Assembly (NCBI RefSeq): GCF_019049325.1
Contig: NZ_JAGMUO010000015.1
Coordinates: 1 to 64,000 of the forward strand
Direction: 5' to 3'
DNA length: 64,000 bases
Origin: Streptomyces sp. AC512_CC834
GTDB taxonomy: Bacteria > Actinomycetota > Actinomycetes > Streptomycetales > Streptomycetaceae
Position numbers and translations under genes: made by a program. This document shows positions 44,898-53,691 of the stretch, piece after piece. Position 1 is the stretch's first letter, and every line of letters starts with the position of its first letter. The notes beneath the pieces were generated by a model. That model saw nothing but the letters and a program-made list of their open reading frames with translations. It did no database searches and was not told the DNA's origin.

Positions 44898-46462
44898 GCG
44901 CTCACCTCGGCGCTCGTGTCGGCGGCGTTGGTGCCGGCGTTCGCGTCGGCGGCGTTCGCCGGGGCGGGCACCGGGGCGGGGGCCGGGCGCAGCACCTCGT
45001 ACTCCGCGAGGTCCACGCGCCGCGTCGCGCGCCGGAACTCGGCGGTGGTGCCGGGCCAGACGGTGGTGTTGCGGCCGGCCGCGTCCAGGTACCAACTGGT
45101 GCAGCCGCCGGTGTTCCACACCGTGCGCTTCATACGTTCCTGCACCCGGTGGTTCCAGTTGCGCACGGCGGCCGGGCGGGCGTCCAGGGCGGTGCGCCCA
45201 CCGAGGACGTTCAACTGGCGCAGGTAGTCCGCCATGTAGTTCAACTGGGACTCGATCATCAGGATCATGGACGAGTTCCCGAGGCCGGTGTTGGGCCCGA
45301 TGACCGTCATGAAGTTCGGGAAGCCGGCCGCCGAGCCGCCCCGCAGCGCCTCCATGCCGCCCTTCCACGCCTCGGCGAGGGTCCGCCCGTCCGCGCCCAC
45401 GACGCGCTCGGCGATGGGCATGTCGGTGACGTGGAAACCGGTGCCGAAGATGATCGCGTCGGCCTCGGCCTCGGTGCCGTCGGCGGCGACGAGCGTCGAA
45501 CCGCGCACCTCGCAGAGCCCGCTTGCGACGACGTCCACATTGGGCCTGGCGAGCGCCGGATAGTAGGTGCTCGACAGCAGGATCCGCTTGCAGCCGATGC
45601 GGTAGTCGGGGGTGAGCTTGGCACGCAGGGCCGGGTCCTTGATCGCGGCGCCCATGTTGCGCTTGGCGATCTGCTCGACGAAGCCCAGTTCGTCGGGGTG
45701 CTTGGTGAACGCCTGCACCTGAAGCTCCCGGATGCCCCAGAGCACCCCGCGACGCAGCTTGGTGGTGACGGGCAGCGCCCGGTGCAGGGCGCGTTCGGCG
45801 CCGCTGATCGCCCGGTCCATGCGGGGCATCACCCAGGCCGGGGTGCGCTGGAAGAGGGTGAGGCGACCGGCCTTGGGCTGCACGGCCGGCACGATCTGGA
45901 TCGCGGAGGCGCCGGTGCCGATCACGGCGACGCGCTTGCCGGTGAGGTCCTGGTCGTGGTCCCAGCGGGCCGAGTGGAAGACCTTGCCGGGGAAGGAGTC
46001 GAGCCCCGGGATGTCCGGGACCTTGGGGTCGGACAGCGGCCCGGTCGCGGACACGACGACGTCGGCGGTGAGGCTGCCGCTCACGGTCTCGATCTCCCAC
46101 CGCAGCCGCTCGGTGTCCCACGCCATCCGCTTCACCTCCGAGTCGAAGCGGAGGTGGGGGCGCAGCCCGAAGGTGTCGGTCACGTGCTCCAGGTAGGCGC
46201 GGATGTGCTCCTGCCCGGAGAAGGTGCGCGGCCACTCGGGGTTGGGCGCGAAGGAGAAGGAGTACAGGTGGGACGGCACGTCGCAGGCGCAGCCGGGGTA
46301 GCTGTTGTCCCGCCATGTGCCGCCCACGCTCCCGGCCCGCTCCAGGACGACGAAGTCGGTGATCCCCTCGCGGCGCAGCCGCACGGCGGCCCCGAGGCCG
46401 CCGAAGCCGGACCCGATCACCGCCACCCGTACGTGTTCGTGAACCTGCTCGTGCTCGGCCAT
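44894..46462 (-). CDS. Flavin-containing monooxygenase, Baeyer-Villiger type
   Basis: A 522-residue class B flavoprotein monooxygenase. FAD-binding GSGFGGLGAAV is at 17-27, NADPH-binding GTGASAIQIV near 185, and between them FPGKVFHSARWDHD matches the BVMO fingerprint FxGxxxHxxxW(P/D). A second motif GTGFHVTDMP is typical. The enzyme inserts oxygen into ketones or oxygenates heteroatoms using NADPH and O2. The C-terminal 30 residues are Ala/Pro/Asn-rich low complexity. First gene of the operon; divergent from a MerR gene 150 bp away that probably regulates it. Resembles M. tuberculosis MymA in context. Confidence 0.92.
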   Translation of the reverse strand: MAEHEQVHEHVRVAVIGSGFGGLGAAVRLRREGITDFVVLERAGSVGGTWRDNSYPGCACDVPSHLYSFSFAPNPEWPRTFSGQEHIRAYLEHVTDTFGLRPHLRFDSEVKRMAWDTERLRWEIETVSGSLTADVVVSATGPLSDPKVPDIPGLDSFPGKVFHSARWDHDQDLTGKRVAVIGTGASAIQIVPAVQPKAGRLTLFQRTPAWVMPRMDRAISGAERALHRALPVTTKLRRGVLWGIRELQVQAFTKHPDELGFVEQIAKRNMGAAIKDPALRAKLTPDYRIGCKRILLSSTYYPALARPNVDVVASGLCEVRGSTLVAADGTEAEADAIIFGTGFHVTDMPIAERVVGADGRTLAEAWKGGMEALRGGSAAGFPNFMTVIGPNTGLGNSSMILMIESQLNYMADYLRQLNVLGGRTALDARPAAVRNWNHRVQERMKRTVWNTGGCTSWYLDAAGRNTTVWPGTTAEFRRATRRVDLAEYEVLRPAPAPVPAPANAADANAGTNAADTSAEVSA

Positions 46463-46585
46463 CCCGGAGCCTCCACGCTTGCCTGGACCATCTGGACCCG
46501 TCTGGAACCATGCCAGTGAACACTGGCGTGATTGGGAGAGTAGAGCAGCTCCGTACTCATGGGTAGGGGTCGGACGGACGAAAGT

Positions 46586-46596
46586 TACCGCCGGTA
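46586..46596. promoter_or_regulatory. Short palindrome in the monooxygenase/MerR divergent gap
   Basis: TACCGCCGGTA, a perfect 5-1-5 palindrome, 19 bp before the MerR start. Candidate autoregulatory site; short enough to be chance in GC-rich DNA. Confidence 0.35.
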
Positions 46597-46614
46597 CGAC
46601 TTAAGGTCGGTCAC

Positions 46615-47268
46615 GTGACCGAGAAGCGCGAATACCGCATGGAGGAACTGGCCCGGCTGGCCGGCATCACGGTGCGCACCCTGCGCTTCTACCGCGAACG
46701 CAAACTGATCCCGCCACCCCGCCGCGAGGGCCGCATCGCCTGGTACGACGACCACCACCTGGCCCGCCTGCGCACCATCGCCGCCCTCCTGGAACGCGGC
46801 CACACCCTGAGCGGCATCGCGGAACTGGCCGACGCCTTCGACCACGGCCGCGACGTCGGCGACCTGCTCGGCCTCGGCGAACCCACCGAGGAGACCCCGG
46901 TCCGCCTCACCCCCGAGGAACTCGCCGCCCGCTTCGAGGGCGAGGTCACCCCCGAGAACCTGGCCGCCGCGATGGACCTCGGCTACCTGGGCACCGACGG
47001 CGACGAACTCGTCCACATCAGCCACCGCCTGCTGGAGGTCTCCTCCGCCCTGGTCCGTGAGGGCATCCCGCTCGGCGAGGTCCTCCGGGCCGGCGCCCGC
47101 GTCCGCGAACACGCCGACGCCCTCGCCGACCTCTTCGCCGACCTGATCCGGCGCCACGCCTCCGAACAGGAACTCCACCGCCTGCGCCCGCTGGCCCGCA
47201 GCGTGGTGGAGGCGGAACTTTCGCTGGCGTTGGACCGGCGGATGCGGAAGGGGGCGGACTCCGCCTGA
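46615..47268 (+). CDS. MerR family regulator
   Basis: A 217-residue MerR-type protein. The winged HTH is at 8-75 (RMEELARLAGITVRTLRFYRERKLIPPP, then EGRIAWYDDHHLARLRTI), followed by a coiled coil and a long C-terminal effector domain (about 95-217) without metal-binding cysteines, so it probably senses an organic ligand or none. The GTG at 46615 has AAGG 8 nt upstream. Divergent from the monooxygenase-hydrolase-SDR operon, its most likely target. Confidence 0.92.
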   Translation: MTEKREYRMEELARLAGITVRTLRFYRERKLIPPPRREGRIAWYDDHHLARLRTIAALLERGHTLSGIAELADAFDHGRDVGDLLGLGEPTEETPVRLTPEELAARFEGEVTPENLAAAMDLGYLGTDGDELVHISHRLLEVSSALVREGIPLGEVLRAGARVREHADALADLFADLIRRHASEQELHRLRPLARSVVEAELSLALDRRMRKGADSA

Positions 47269-47404
47269 TCCGTTCACCCCATCGGGCTATTTCTCGAAGA
47301 ACCGCGGGCGAAAGTCAGTTCCTGCTCTGACAGTGAGATCGAAAGGCCCCGGCGGCTGTGCGACCAGCCCCGGGGTACGGCCGACCCTGTCAAGGAGCGT
47401 CGAC

Positions 47405-48718
47405 ATGTCCGAGCGTAGTCCCCTGCCTCCTCCGCCTCCTAGCCGACCAGCGCGAGCGCTCGGCGCGGTGCGCCTCAGCAACGTCACCCGTGTGACCACG
47501 TCGCCCGGCAGGCAACGGGCCGCGATCCAATCGTGCGCTGAACACCTGGGCTTGACGCTCATCGCAGAAGCCGCGGACCTCGGAGTTTCTGCACGCAAGT
47601 CGTCTCCGTTCGAGAGGCCGTCCCTTGCCCCCTGGCTCCAGCGCTCCGCCGAATACGACGCCATCGTGTGGTCACACGTGGATCGAGCCGTACGGTCCGT
47701 CGTCCACATGTCCCAACTGATCGAGTGGGGGCAGCAACACACAACGACGCTCGTCTTCGGGCTGCCCGAAGAAGAACAACCACTCGTCGTCCCACCACTG
47801 GCCGGCAGCGAGGTCATCCTTCGCTGCATGGGGCTCGCCCACGCAGCCGAGCAGGAGGCCCGTACCATCTCCGCTCGGCTCACCAGTGCCCACGAAGCGC
47901 TGCGCGCGACTGGCCGATACGGCGGTGGCCTGGTTCCCTTCGGGTACAAGAAGACGCCCCACCCCTCTGGCGTCGGCTGGTGTCTCGCTCCTGATCCGGA
48001 GACCGCCGAGGTCGTCCGCACAGTTGTGAACGGCGTACATTCAGGGCTCTCTCTGGTCGCCCTGGCGCGCACACTCGAGGACGCGGGAATTCCAGTGCCA
48101 CGAGATCGACATGCCCAGCTCCAAGGGCGTCCGACGGGTGGCAGGCGCCACGGACGCGACTTCGAGCGATTCCGGTGGACAGGCGGCAGCCTGTCCAAAA
48201 TCCTCCGCACCCCCGCGCTGATGGGTCATCGGGTCCACAAAGGAGAGTCAGTCCGTGCTCCTGACGGCTCACCCGTGCTGATCGGGCTTCCGCTCCTCAC
48301 CGAGAAGGAGTTTCACGCTCTGCAACAGGTCCTCGATGCCCGCTCGACCGGGCCTCACCCCAGACGCCGCGAGACCTCTCTGTTGATCGGAATCGCTCAC
48401 TGCGCCGGGTGTCGTGGCCGCATGTACTTCGCCACGAGAAAGGCCTACGCATACGGCGACTACGTGTGCCGCGCCTCGGCACGCGGCACAACCTGCACCG
48501 CTCCTGCCGCCATCCGCGCCAGTTGGCTGGACGAGTACGCCATCAGCCGTTACCGGGAGGTGCACGCCACGGCGGGTGAGGTTACCCGCGAGCAGTTCCT
48601 CAAACACGGAGTTCGCGTAACCGTAGCCAAGGGCCGGTCCGGCGGTGGGCCAGAACGGCTGGCCGGACCGGACACTTCACGGCTGACGTTCACCATCGCG
48701 GGGTTGCCTTCCACCTGA
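47405..48718 (+). CDS. Large serine recombinase (site-specific integrase)
   Basis: A 437-residue large serine recombinase. Resolvase domain: catalytic Ser25 in AVRLSNVT, SPGRQRAAIQ (33-42), and the catalytic Arg pair in SHVDRAVRS (Arg94, Arg97). A recombinase domain follows (about 175-300; GLVPFGYKK), then a zinc beta-ribbon with CAGC and later Cys (about 345-375), and a short C-terminal part. The ATG at 47405 has AAGGAG 7 nt upstream. Its codon usage is less GC-biased than its neighbours, a sign of transfer. No excisionase, replication, capsid or transfer genes are adjacent, so it is a solitary integrase or an element remnant. Confidence 0.88.
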   Translation: MSERSPLPPPPPSRPARALGAVRLSNVTRVTTSPGRQRAAIQSCAEHLGLTLIAEAADLGVSARKSSPFERPSLAPWLQRSAEYDAIVWSHVDRAVRSVVHMSQLIEWGQQHTTTLVFGLPEEEQPLVVPPLAGSEVILRCMGLAHAAEQEARTISARLTSAHEALRATGRYGGGLVPFGYKKTPHPSGVGWCLAPDPETAEVVRTVVNGVHSGLSLVALARTLEDAGIPVPRDRHAQLQGRPTGGRRHGRDFERFRWTGGSLSKILRTPALMGHRVHKGESVRAPDGSPVLIGLPLLTEKEFHALQQVLDARSTGPHPRRRETSLLIGIAHCAGCRGRMYFATRKAYAYGDYVCRASARGTTCTAPAAIRASWLDEYAISRYREVHATAGEVTREQFLKHGVRVTVAKGRSGGGPERLAGPDTSRLTFTIAGLPST

Positions 48719-48779
48719 TCGGCCACGGCCACGACACAGGCGGGGCATGCCGAAACCGGCGCGTCCCGCTCTGTTCTCC

Positions 48780-49583
48780 TCAGAGGTCGAAGACCGACGT
48801 CACCGGAGCGTGATCCGACCAGCGGTCCTGATGGCTGGCAGCCCGCTCCACATATGTTTTGACTGCGCGTCGGGCGAGCCCGGGAGTCGCCACGGCGAGG
48901 TCGATCCTCCATCCGGCATCGTTCTCAAAGGCCCGCCCCCGGTACGACCACCACGAGTACGGACCCTCGGCGTCCGGGTGCAGGGCGCGCACGACGTCCA
49001 CGTAGCCGCCGTCCACCGGGTCGAGGACGCGGCTCAGCCACGCGCGCTCCTCCGGCAGGAACCCGGAGTTCTTCTTGTTGGCCCGCCAGTTCTTCAGGTC
49101 GGCCTCGCGGTGGGCGATGTTCCAGTCGCCGCAGACGACGACCTCGCGCCCGTCGGCGGCGGCGCGCTCGCGCAGCCCCTTCAGGTACGCGAGGAACTCG
49201 CCCATGAAGCGGACCTTCTCGTCCTGGCGCTCGGTGCCGACCTCGCCGGAGGGCAGGTAGAGGGAGGCGACCGTCACACCGGGCAGGTCGGCCTCGACGT
49301 AGCGGCCGCCGGTGTCGAACTCCGTGGAGCCGAAGCCGACCTGGACCCGGTCGGGTTCGCGGCGGGTGTAGAGGGAGACGCCGGCGCGGCCCTTGGCGGC
49401 GGCGGGGGCGTGCGTCACGTGCCAGCCGTCGGGCGTGCGGACGTGTTCCGGCAGTTGGTGGGGCTCGGCCCGCACCTCCTGGAGGCAGAGCACGTCGGCG
49501 GGGGTGTCGGCGAGCCACTCCACGAAGCCCTTCTTCGCGGCGGCGCGCAGACCGTTCACATTCACGGAGGTCACGGTGAGCAC
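48780..49583 (-). CDS. xthA: Exodeoxyribonuclease III / AP endonuclease
   Basis: A 267-residue endonuclease/exonuclease/phosphatase-fold enzyme for base-excision repair. Motifs in order: TSVNVNGLRAA, LCLQEVRAE (metal Glu), VASLYLPSGE, VVVCGDWNIAHREADL (catalytic Asp-Asn), RIDLAVATP and the C-terminal WSDHAPVT catalytic Asp-His. GTG start at 49583 (VLTVTSVN); no clear ribosome site, so a leaderless message is possible. Convergent with the recombinase gene, with only 61 bp between stops. Confidence 0.94.
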   Translation of the reverse strand: MLTVTSVNVNGLRAAAKKGFVEWLADTPADVLCLQEVRAEPHQLPEHVRTPDGWHVTHAPAAAKGRAGVSLYTRREPDRVQVGFGSTEFDTGGRYVEADLPGVTVASLYLPSGEVGTERQDEKVRFMGEFLAYLKGLRERAAADGREVVVCGDWNIAHREADLKNWRANKKNSGFLPEERAWLSRVLDPVDGGYVDVVRALHPDAEGPYSWWSYRGRAFENDAGWRIDLAVATPGLARRAVKTYVERAASHQDRWSDHAPVTSVFDL

Positions 49584-49658
49584 CAGGGCACGATACCGGC
49601 ACACTGGATGTCGTCCCGCTCCGCATGACACATTACGCATCAATATACGGTAGGAAGC

Positions 49659-50150
49659 ATGAACATACGCCGGGTCCCCTTCGACCACCCCGACGCCGTG
49701 AAGCTCAACAACGAGGTCCAGGCCGAGTACGACGTCCGCTACGGCGACGGCGGCGACGCCACGTACCTGGACCCGGCGCACTTCGCGCCGCCCGGCGGCC
49801 TGTACCTGATCGCGTACGACGAGAACGACGTCCCGGTCGCCTCGGGCGGCTGGCGCGGCCAGGACGCCAACGACGAGGGCAATCTCGACGGGGACGCGGA
49901 GCTCAAGCGGATGTTCGTGATCGAGCAGGTGCGCGGGCGCGGGCTGGCCCGCCGCATTCTGGCCGCCCTGGAGGAGGACGCCCGTGCGGCGGGCCGGACC
50001 CGGATGGTGCTGGAGACCGGCACCAGACAGCCGGAGGCGGTGGCGCTGTACACCTCGAGCGGCTACGAGCCGTGCGGGAAGTTCGGCTACTACCGCTTCC
50101 ACGAGGACAGCCTCTGCTACGCGAAGGCTCTCCAGGTCCCGTTCTCGTAG
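49659..50150 (+). CDS. GNAT family N-acetyltransferase
   Basis: A 163-residue GNAT protein. Acetyl-CoA-binding motif A is ELKRMFVIEQVRGRGLARRIL (split around 85-105, with the RGRGLA pyrophosphate loop), then motif B ALYTSSGYEPCGKFGYYRF. Acceptor substrate unknown. The ATG at 49659 follows GTAGGAAG. Divergent from xthA, and convergent with the surface-protein gene with a 19-bp gap holding only a 5-bp hairpin. Confidence 0.88.
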   Translation: MNIRRVPFDHPDAVKLNNEVQAEYDVRYGDGGDATYLDPAHFAPPGGLYLIAYDENDVPVASGGWRGQDANDEGNLDGDAELKRMFVIEQVRGRGLARRILAALEEDARAAGRTRMVLETGTRQPEAVALYTSSGYEPCGKFGYYRFHEDSLCYAKALQVPFS

Positions 50151-50169
50151 TAGGGCGCCCGCCCTGTCG

Positions 50170-51903
50170 TCAGGCCGTGCCACCCGTCCTGCGGCGGCGC
50201 GAAACGACGAACAGGACGCCGCCCGCGGCGAGCGCGACGGCCGCGCCGGCCGAGACGAGCAGCGTCGTGGCGCCGGTGGAGGCCAGCAGGCCGTCCTCGC
50301 CGCCCTGGGGCGACTGGCCGCCGGTCGTGCCGCCGGTGGTCCCGGCGGTGGAGGTGCCGCCGGTGGTGCCTCCGGTCGTGTCCGAGCCGCCGGCCGTACC
50401 CGTGCCGCCCGTGGTCTGCGAGCCGCCGGTGCCGGTACCGCCCGTGGAGTCCGAGCCGCCGGTGGTGCCGCCCGTGTCGCCCGGCGTCTCCTCGTCACCC
50501 GTGCCGTTCAGCACGATCCAGCCGGTGTCGTTGGACGGGTCACCCTCCCAGGGGTCGTCGTACTCCGGCAGAGCGATCTTGCCCTTGGCGCCCTCGACGA
50601 CCTTGTCGATGCGCAGCTTGAAGGGGAAGGAGCGCTCGTCGTCCTCCAGGAAGGGGGTGTCGGCGAAGCAGCGGTACTCGGACGAGCTCTCGCCGTTCAG
50701 GGGGCGGCAGGGACTCTCGACGACGCTGGCACCCTCGGGGATCTGCACGGTGAAGCCGAGCGGCTCGCCGCCCGCGCGCAGCGATCCGATCCACGCGGGC
50801 CCGTGATTGCTCAGGCCGACGTCGACGGTGACGGTCTCGCCCTGCTCGCCCGCGACGCGCGCGCCGGTGAGGTCGAGGTCGTAGGAGTTCTGCGTGGCCA
50901 GGTCGATCTCGGCGTACTTGGAGTAGTCGTCCACCTGACCGCTCTCGACCGGCTCGAGCGTGAGCGTCCTGCCGGAGCCCTGCCGGTAGTCGGCGCCCGC
51001 CCGCAGCGCGCCGACCTCCTTGGCGCCGACCGCGTCGAAGCCGTAGCTGAAGATGTCGCCGAGCGCGAAGTCCGCGGTCTTCACCTTGATCGGCTCGCTC
51101 AGCTTGTAGGCCAGGCCCGGCCAGAAGTCGCCCTCGAAGGTGCACAGGGCGACCTTGCGGTAGCGGATCAGGTTGTCCTTGTTCTCCTCCGCGTACGAGC
51201 AGTTGTCGTACGAATCGGGGAAGGAGAGGCCGCGTGTGCCGGCGAAGCGGAGTACGACGCCGTCGGCGGACATGCTGCCGGTGTTGCGGAAGCCGAGCGG
51301 GGCGTTGTAGGTGTCGCCCGCCCTGAAGCCCTCGGGTTCGGCGGGGAGCTTCTTCTTCAGCAGCTCCGGGCCGCCGACGAGCACGTCGACGGTGTGCGTG
51401 TTGAACTCCAGGCCCTCGCCCTCGCCGGTCACCTCGATCTTGCCGTAGTCACCGGCCCCGGCGGAGTCCAGCAGGTCGAGCCGGACACGCCAGGACGGGT
51501 TGTACATGGCGCCGGGGTAGAGGCTGCTCTCCGCGCAGACCGCGACGAGGCCGTCCACGTCGCACGACTGCGGCAGGCGGACCTTGGCGAAGCCCTTCAG
51601 CGCGGTGGCGTCGATGGTGACCTGGTAGCCGCTGTTGGGGATCGGCTCCGGCTCCGTGTCGCTGTCCGGGTCGTACTCCCCCGGGCCGGTGAGCCCGAGT
51701 CGGATCTGTGGCTCCCCGGGTTCGCCCTCGGCCCCGTCGAGCGCCAGGTCCACCTTGTCCGGACCGGTGATCGTGACGGGCAGCGGTGCCTGACCGTCCG
51801 CCGCGTGGGCGGCGCCGGCCAGTCCTCCCGCGGCGAGCCCGGCGGCGGCCACCCCGGCCAGAGCCGCACGCGCCCATGGCGAGCGCAGGGAGCTAGGTCT
51901 CAT
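50170..51903 (-). CDS. Sortase-anchored cell-surface protein (LASTG)
   Basis: A 577-residue exported protein. A signal peptide at 1-36 (ends AAHAAD) is followed by a beta-rich region (about 40-475) with several Cys (PQSCD, VAVC, DNCSY, ALCTF, SPCRPL, YRCFA), compatible with Ig-like or DUF11-type folds. A Thr/Gly/Ser-rich stalk (about 485-540) leads to the sortase signal LASTG, a hydrophobic helix (LLVSAGAAVALAAGGVLFVV) and a basic tail. LAxTG is the motif used by Streptomyces class E sortases, so the protein should be linked to peptidoglycan. The Thr-rich stalk could be a substrate for Pmt. The ATG at 51903 has GAAGAG 6 nt upstream. Ligand unknown. Confidence 0.88.
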   Translation of the reverse strand: MRPSSLRSPWARAALAGVAAAGLAAGGLAGAAHAADGQAPLPVTITGPDKVDLALDGAEGEPGEPQIRLGLTGPGEYDPDSDTEPEPIPNSGYQVTIDATALKGFAKVRLPQSCDVDGLVAVCAESSLYPGAMYNPSWRVRLDLLDSAGAGDYGKIEVTGEGEGLEFNTHTVDVLVGGPELLKKKLPAEPEGFRAGDTYNAPLGFRNTGSMSADGVVLRFAGTRGLSFPDSYDNCSYAEENKDNLIRYRKVALCTFEGDFWPGLAYKLSEPIKVKTADFALGDIFSYGFDAVGAKEVGALRAGADYRQGSGRTLTLEPVESGQVDDYSKYAEIDLATQNSYDLDLTGARVAGEQGETVTVDVGLSNHGPAWIGSLRAGGEPLGFTVQIPEGASVVESPCRPLNGESSSEYRCFADTPFLEDDERSFPFKLRIDKVVEGAKGKIALPEYDDPWEGDPSNDTGWIVLNGTGDEETPGDTGGTTGGSDSTGGTGTGGSQTTGGTGTAGGSDTTGGTTGGTSTAGTTGGTTGGQSPQGGEDGLLASTGATTLLVSAGAAVALAAGGVLFVVSRRRRTGGTA

Positions 51904-52040
51904 GGTGTCTCTTCCGTTCCCAGACGACAAGAAAGGTGCTGTGCACAGGTGACCCACTGGAAACGCCAAAGGTTGCGTGGCGTGTGATCACGGATGCGTC
52001 TCGGCCGCACCGGCCGGTCTGGGTGGTCTGGGGAAACGAC

Positions 52041-52079
52041 GAAGGTCCCGTCCGATCATGACGATCGGGCGGGACCTTC
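52041..52079 (-). terminator. Terminator of tRNA-Ala
   Basis: A 17-bp stem with one G-U pair (52041-52057 with 52063-52079), 5-nt loop, followed on the minus strand by GTCGTTTCCCC. It begins 12 bp after the tRNA 3' end. Confidence 0.92.
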
Positions 52080-52090
52080 GATCATGTGCG

Positions 52091-52164
52091 TGGACCTGAG
52101 GGGATTCGAACCCCTGGCCCCCTCGATGCGAACGAGGTGCGCTACCGGACTGCGCCACAGGCCC
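52091..52164 (-). tRNA. tRNA-Ala (anticodon CGC)
   Basis: A complete 74-nt cloverleaf on the minus strand. The acceptor stem pairs GGGCCTG with CAGGTCC and contains the G3-U70 pair that defines alanine tRNA. The anticodon stem CCTCG/CGAGG encloses TTCGCAT, anticodon CGC, reading GCG. The T-arm GGTTCGAATCC is canonical and the discriminator base is A. CCA is not encoded. Confidence 0.97.
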
Positions 52165-52232
52165 TTGCAACGAGTGAGACTTTAGCACCCCGACAGGCCT
52201 GCTCAAAAATCCCTTACTGCCCCGGTCGCGGG

Positions 52233-53507
52233 CTACTCGTTCGCCGCGCGGGGACGCTCGCCGTCGTCGTACTGGTCGAAGAGCGGTGTGCGGCCCCGCT
52301 CCCGGGCGCGGCGGGCGGAGGCGGCGCGGCGGGCGTCGCTGCGGGCCGGGGCCTCGGGACGCTCCTCGGCGTTTTCGGCCGGGCGGTCCCGGTCCGTGCC
52401 GGGGGCCCGGGCGGCGTCCTCCTGCTCGGAGGCGACGGCGCTGGAGCGTGCCGAGCTCCACGCGTCCGGTGCCGTGAGGTCCACGTCGGGGGTGGCGCGG
52501 GGGGCGACCGGCGCGGTCACGTAGGTGGGCAGGGGCACCGGCACCGGGTCCCAGCTTCCGCCGTGCGGGCCGCCTCGGCGTTCGCGCTGCTGGTCGACCC
52601 ACTCGGCGTGGTCGGTCTGCTCGACCAGCGCCCGCCGGTCCGCGGCGAGCGCCGACATTCCGGCGTCGGGCTCCGCCTCGGGTCCGTCGTCCGGCTCCTC
52701 GGCGTCGAGGTCGCCGACACTGCCGACACCGCCGGCGGGGGCGGCGGGCGTGCGCCGGCGCGGGCGGGGGTCGCGGTCACGCAGTCGCTGGGCGGCAACC
52801 TCGGCCTGGCGGCGGTCCATCTGGAAGGTGAACCGGTGGCGCTCCTGCGAGCGCAGGTAGGCGATGTAAGCGCTGAGCAGCACGGCGGGCACCGCGGGTG
52901 CCCACAGGAACGCGAGGCCGCCGACCGCCGCGACGACCGAGCCGAGCGTGAAGGCCAGGAACAGCATCACGGTCGTACGCCGGCGGCGTGCCAGCACCCT
53001 GGTGCGCCGGGCGCGGGCCGCGGCCGCCGCCGAGACGGGTGCGCGCCGGGCCTGGGGCACCCGCCCCCGTGCCGGTGCCGCACCGGACGCGGCGGGGCGG
53101 CCGGGTTCCGGGTGCGCGGATTCCGGGGAGTGCGCGGGTCTCGGGGCGTGCCCGGTTCCGCCCGTCCGGGGACGTGCCGGTTCGTGCCGCTCCGCGGGGT
53201 GCTGCGGTGCGGCCGGGCGGGTGTGCCGTCGGGTCCTGGACACGGCGAAGGCCCGGACGTCCACCGAGTCGGTGACGGCGCCCGGGGCGTCGGCGTCGGA
53301 CTCCGCCTCGTCGGCGGAGCGCGACCGCAGGTCCTTGGCGTACCGGCGCTCCATGCCCGCCCGTCCGGACAGGAGCCGGATGGCGGTGCTGAAGCGTTCC
53401 GTCGGACGGGCCTCGTTCAGCTCGTCCTGCCTACGGAGCCACATCGGCACCAAGTAGGCGGCCCAGGCCCCGACGATGACTGCGTAGATGAGGCCGCTGC
53501 TGCTCAC
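52233..53507 (-). CDS. SepX/GlpR-like divisome membrane protein
   Basis: A 424-residue protein. An N-terminal helix (SGLIYAVIVGAWAAYLVPMWL, 4-24) is followed by a conserved cytoplasmic motif (RPTERFSTAIRLLSGR), a long Pro/Arg/Ala-rich disordered region, two helices in the middle (about 180-225; MLFLAFTLGSVVAAVGGLAFLW and AVPAVLLSAYIAYL) and a disordered charged tail. This layout, plus its place in the galU-moeA/glp-rimJ cluster, matches SepX of Streptomyces and GlpR of Corynebacterium (Rv0996 in M. tuberculosis). In those organisms it works with a gephyrin-like protein, FtsZ-ring factors and DivIVA/Wag31. The assignment rests on layout and synteny more than on residues. Confidence 0.75.
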   Translation of the reverse strand: MSSSGLIYAVIVGAWAAYLVPMWLRRQDELNEARPTERFSTAIRLLSGRAGMERRYAKDLRSRSADEAESDADAPGAVTDSVDVRAFAVSRTRRHTRPAAPQHPAERHEPARPRTGGTGHAPRPAHSPESAHPEPGRPAASGAAPARGRVPQARRAPVSAAAAARARRTRVLARRRRTTVMLFLAFTLGSVVAAVGGLAFLWAPAVPAVLLSAYIAYLRSQERHRFTFQMDRRQAEVAAQRLRDRDPRPRRRTPAAPAGGVGSVGDLDAEEPDDGPEAEPDAGMSALAADRRALVEQTDHAEWVDQQRERRGGPHGGSWDPVPVPLPTYVTAPVAPRATPDVDLTAPDAWSSARSSAVASEQEDAARAPGTDRDRPAENAEERPEAPARSDARRAASARRARERGRTPLFDQYDDGERPRAANE

Positions 53508-53691
53508 GCCTCACACGGTAGAGGGGTTTGCGTGAGGCCATCCGCCAATTGAGCCGGTGTGTCGCACGATCTGGCTGATATTTCTAACTTTTCTTGTGAC
53601 CGATGCGATCAGCAGACGATCAGCCGACTGTCAGGGTCGCGAAATTATCCGTTTCGGGACGATCGAGGTTCGATCAATTTCGAACGTTTAT

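Noticed and set aside
46586..46596. TACCGCCGGTA as a firm MerR operator
   Set aside because: Only 11 bp, GC-rich, and not placed within a 19-20 bp promoter spacer as expected for MerR; kept only as a low-confidence site.
47269..47404. Attachment-site core for the serine recombinase
   Set aside because: No direct repeat of useful length could be matched by eye between this gap and 48719-48779.
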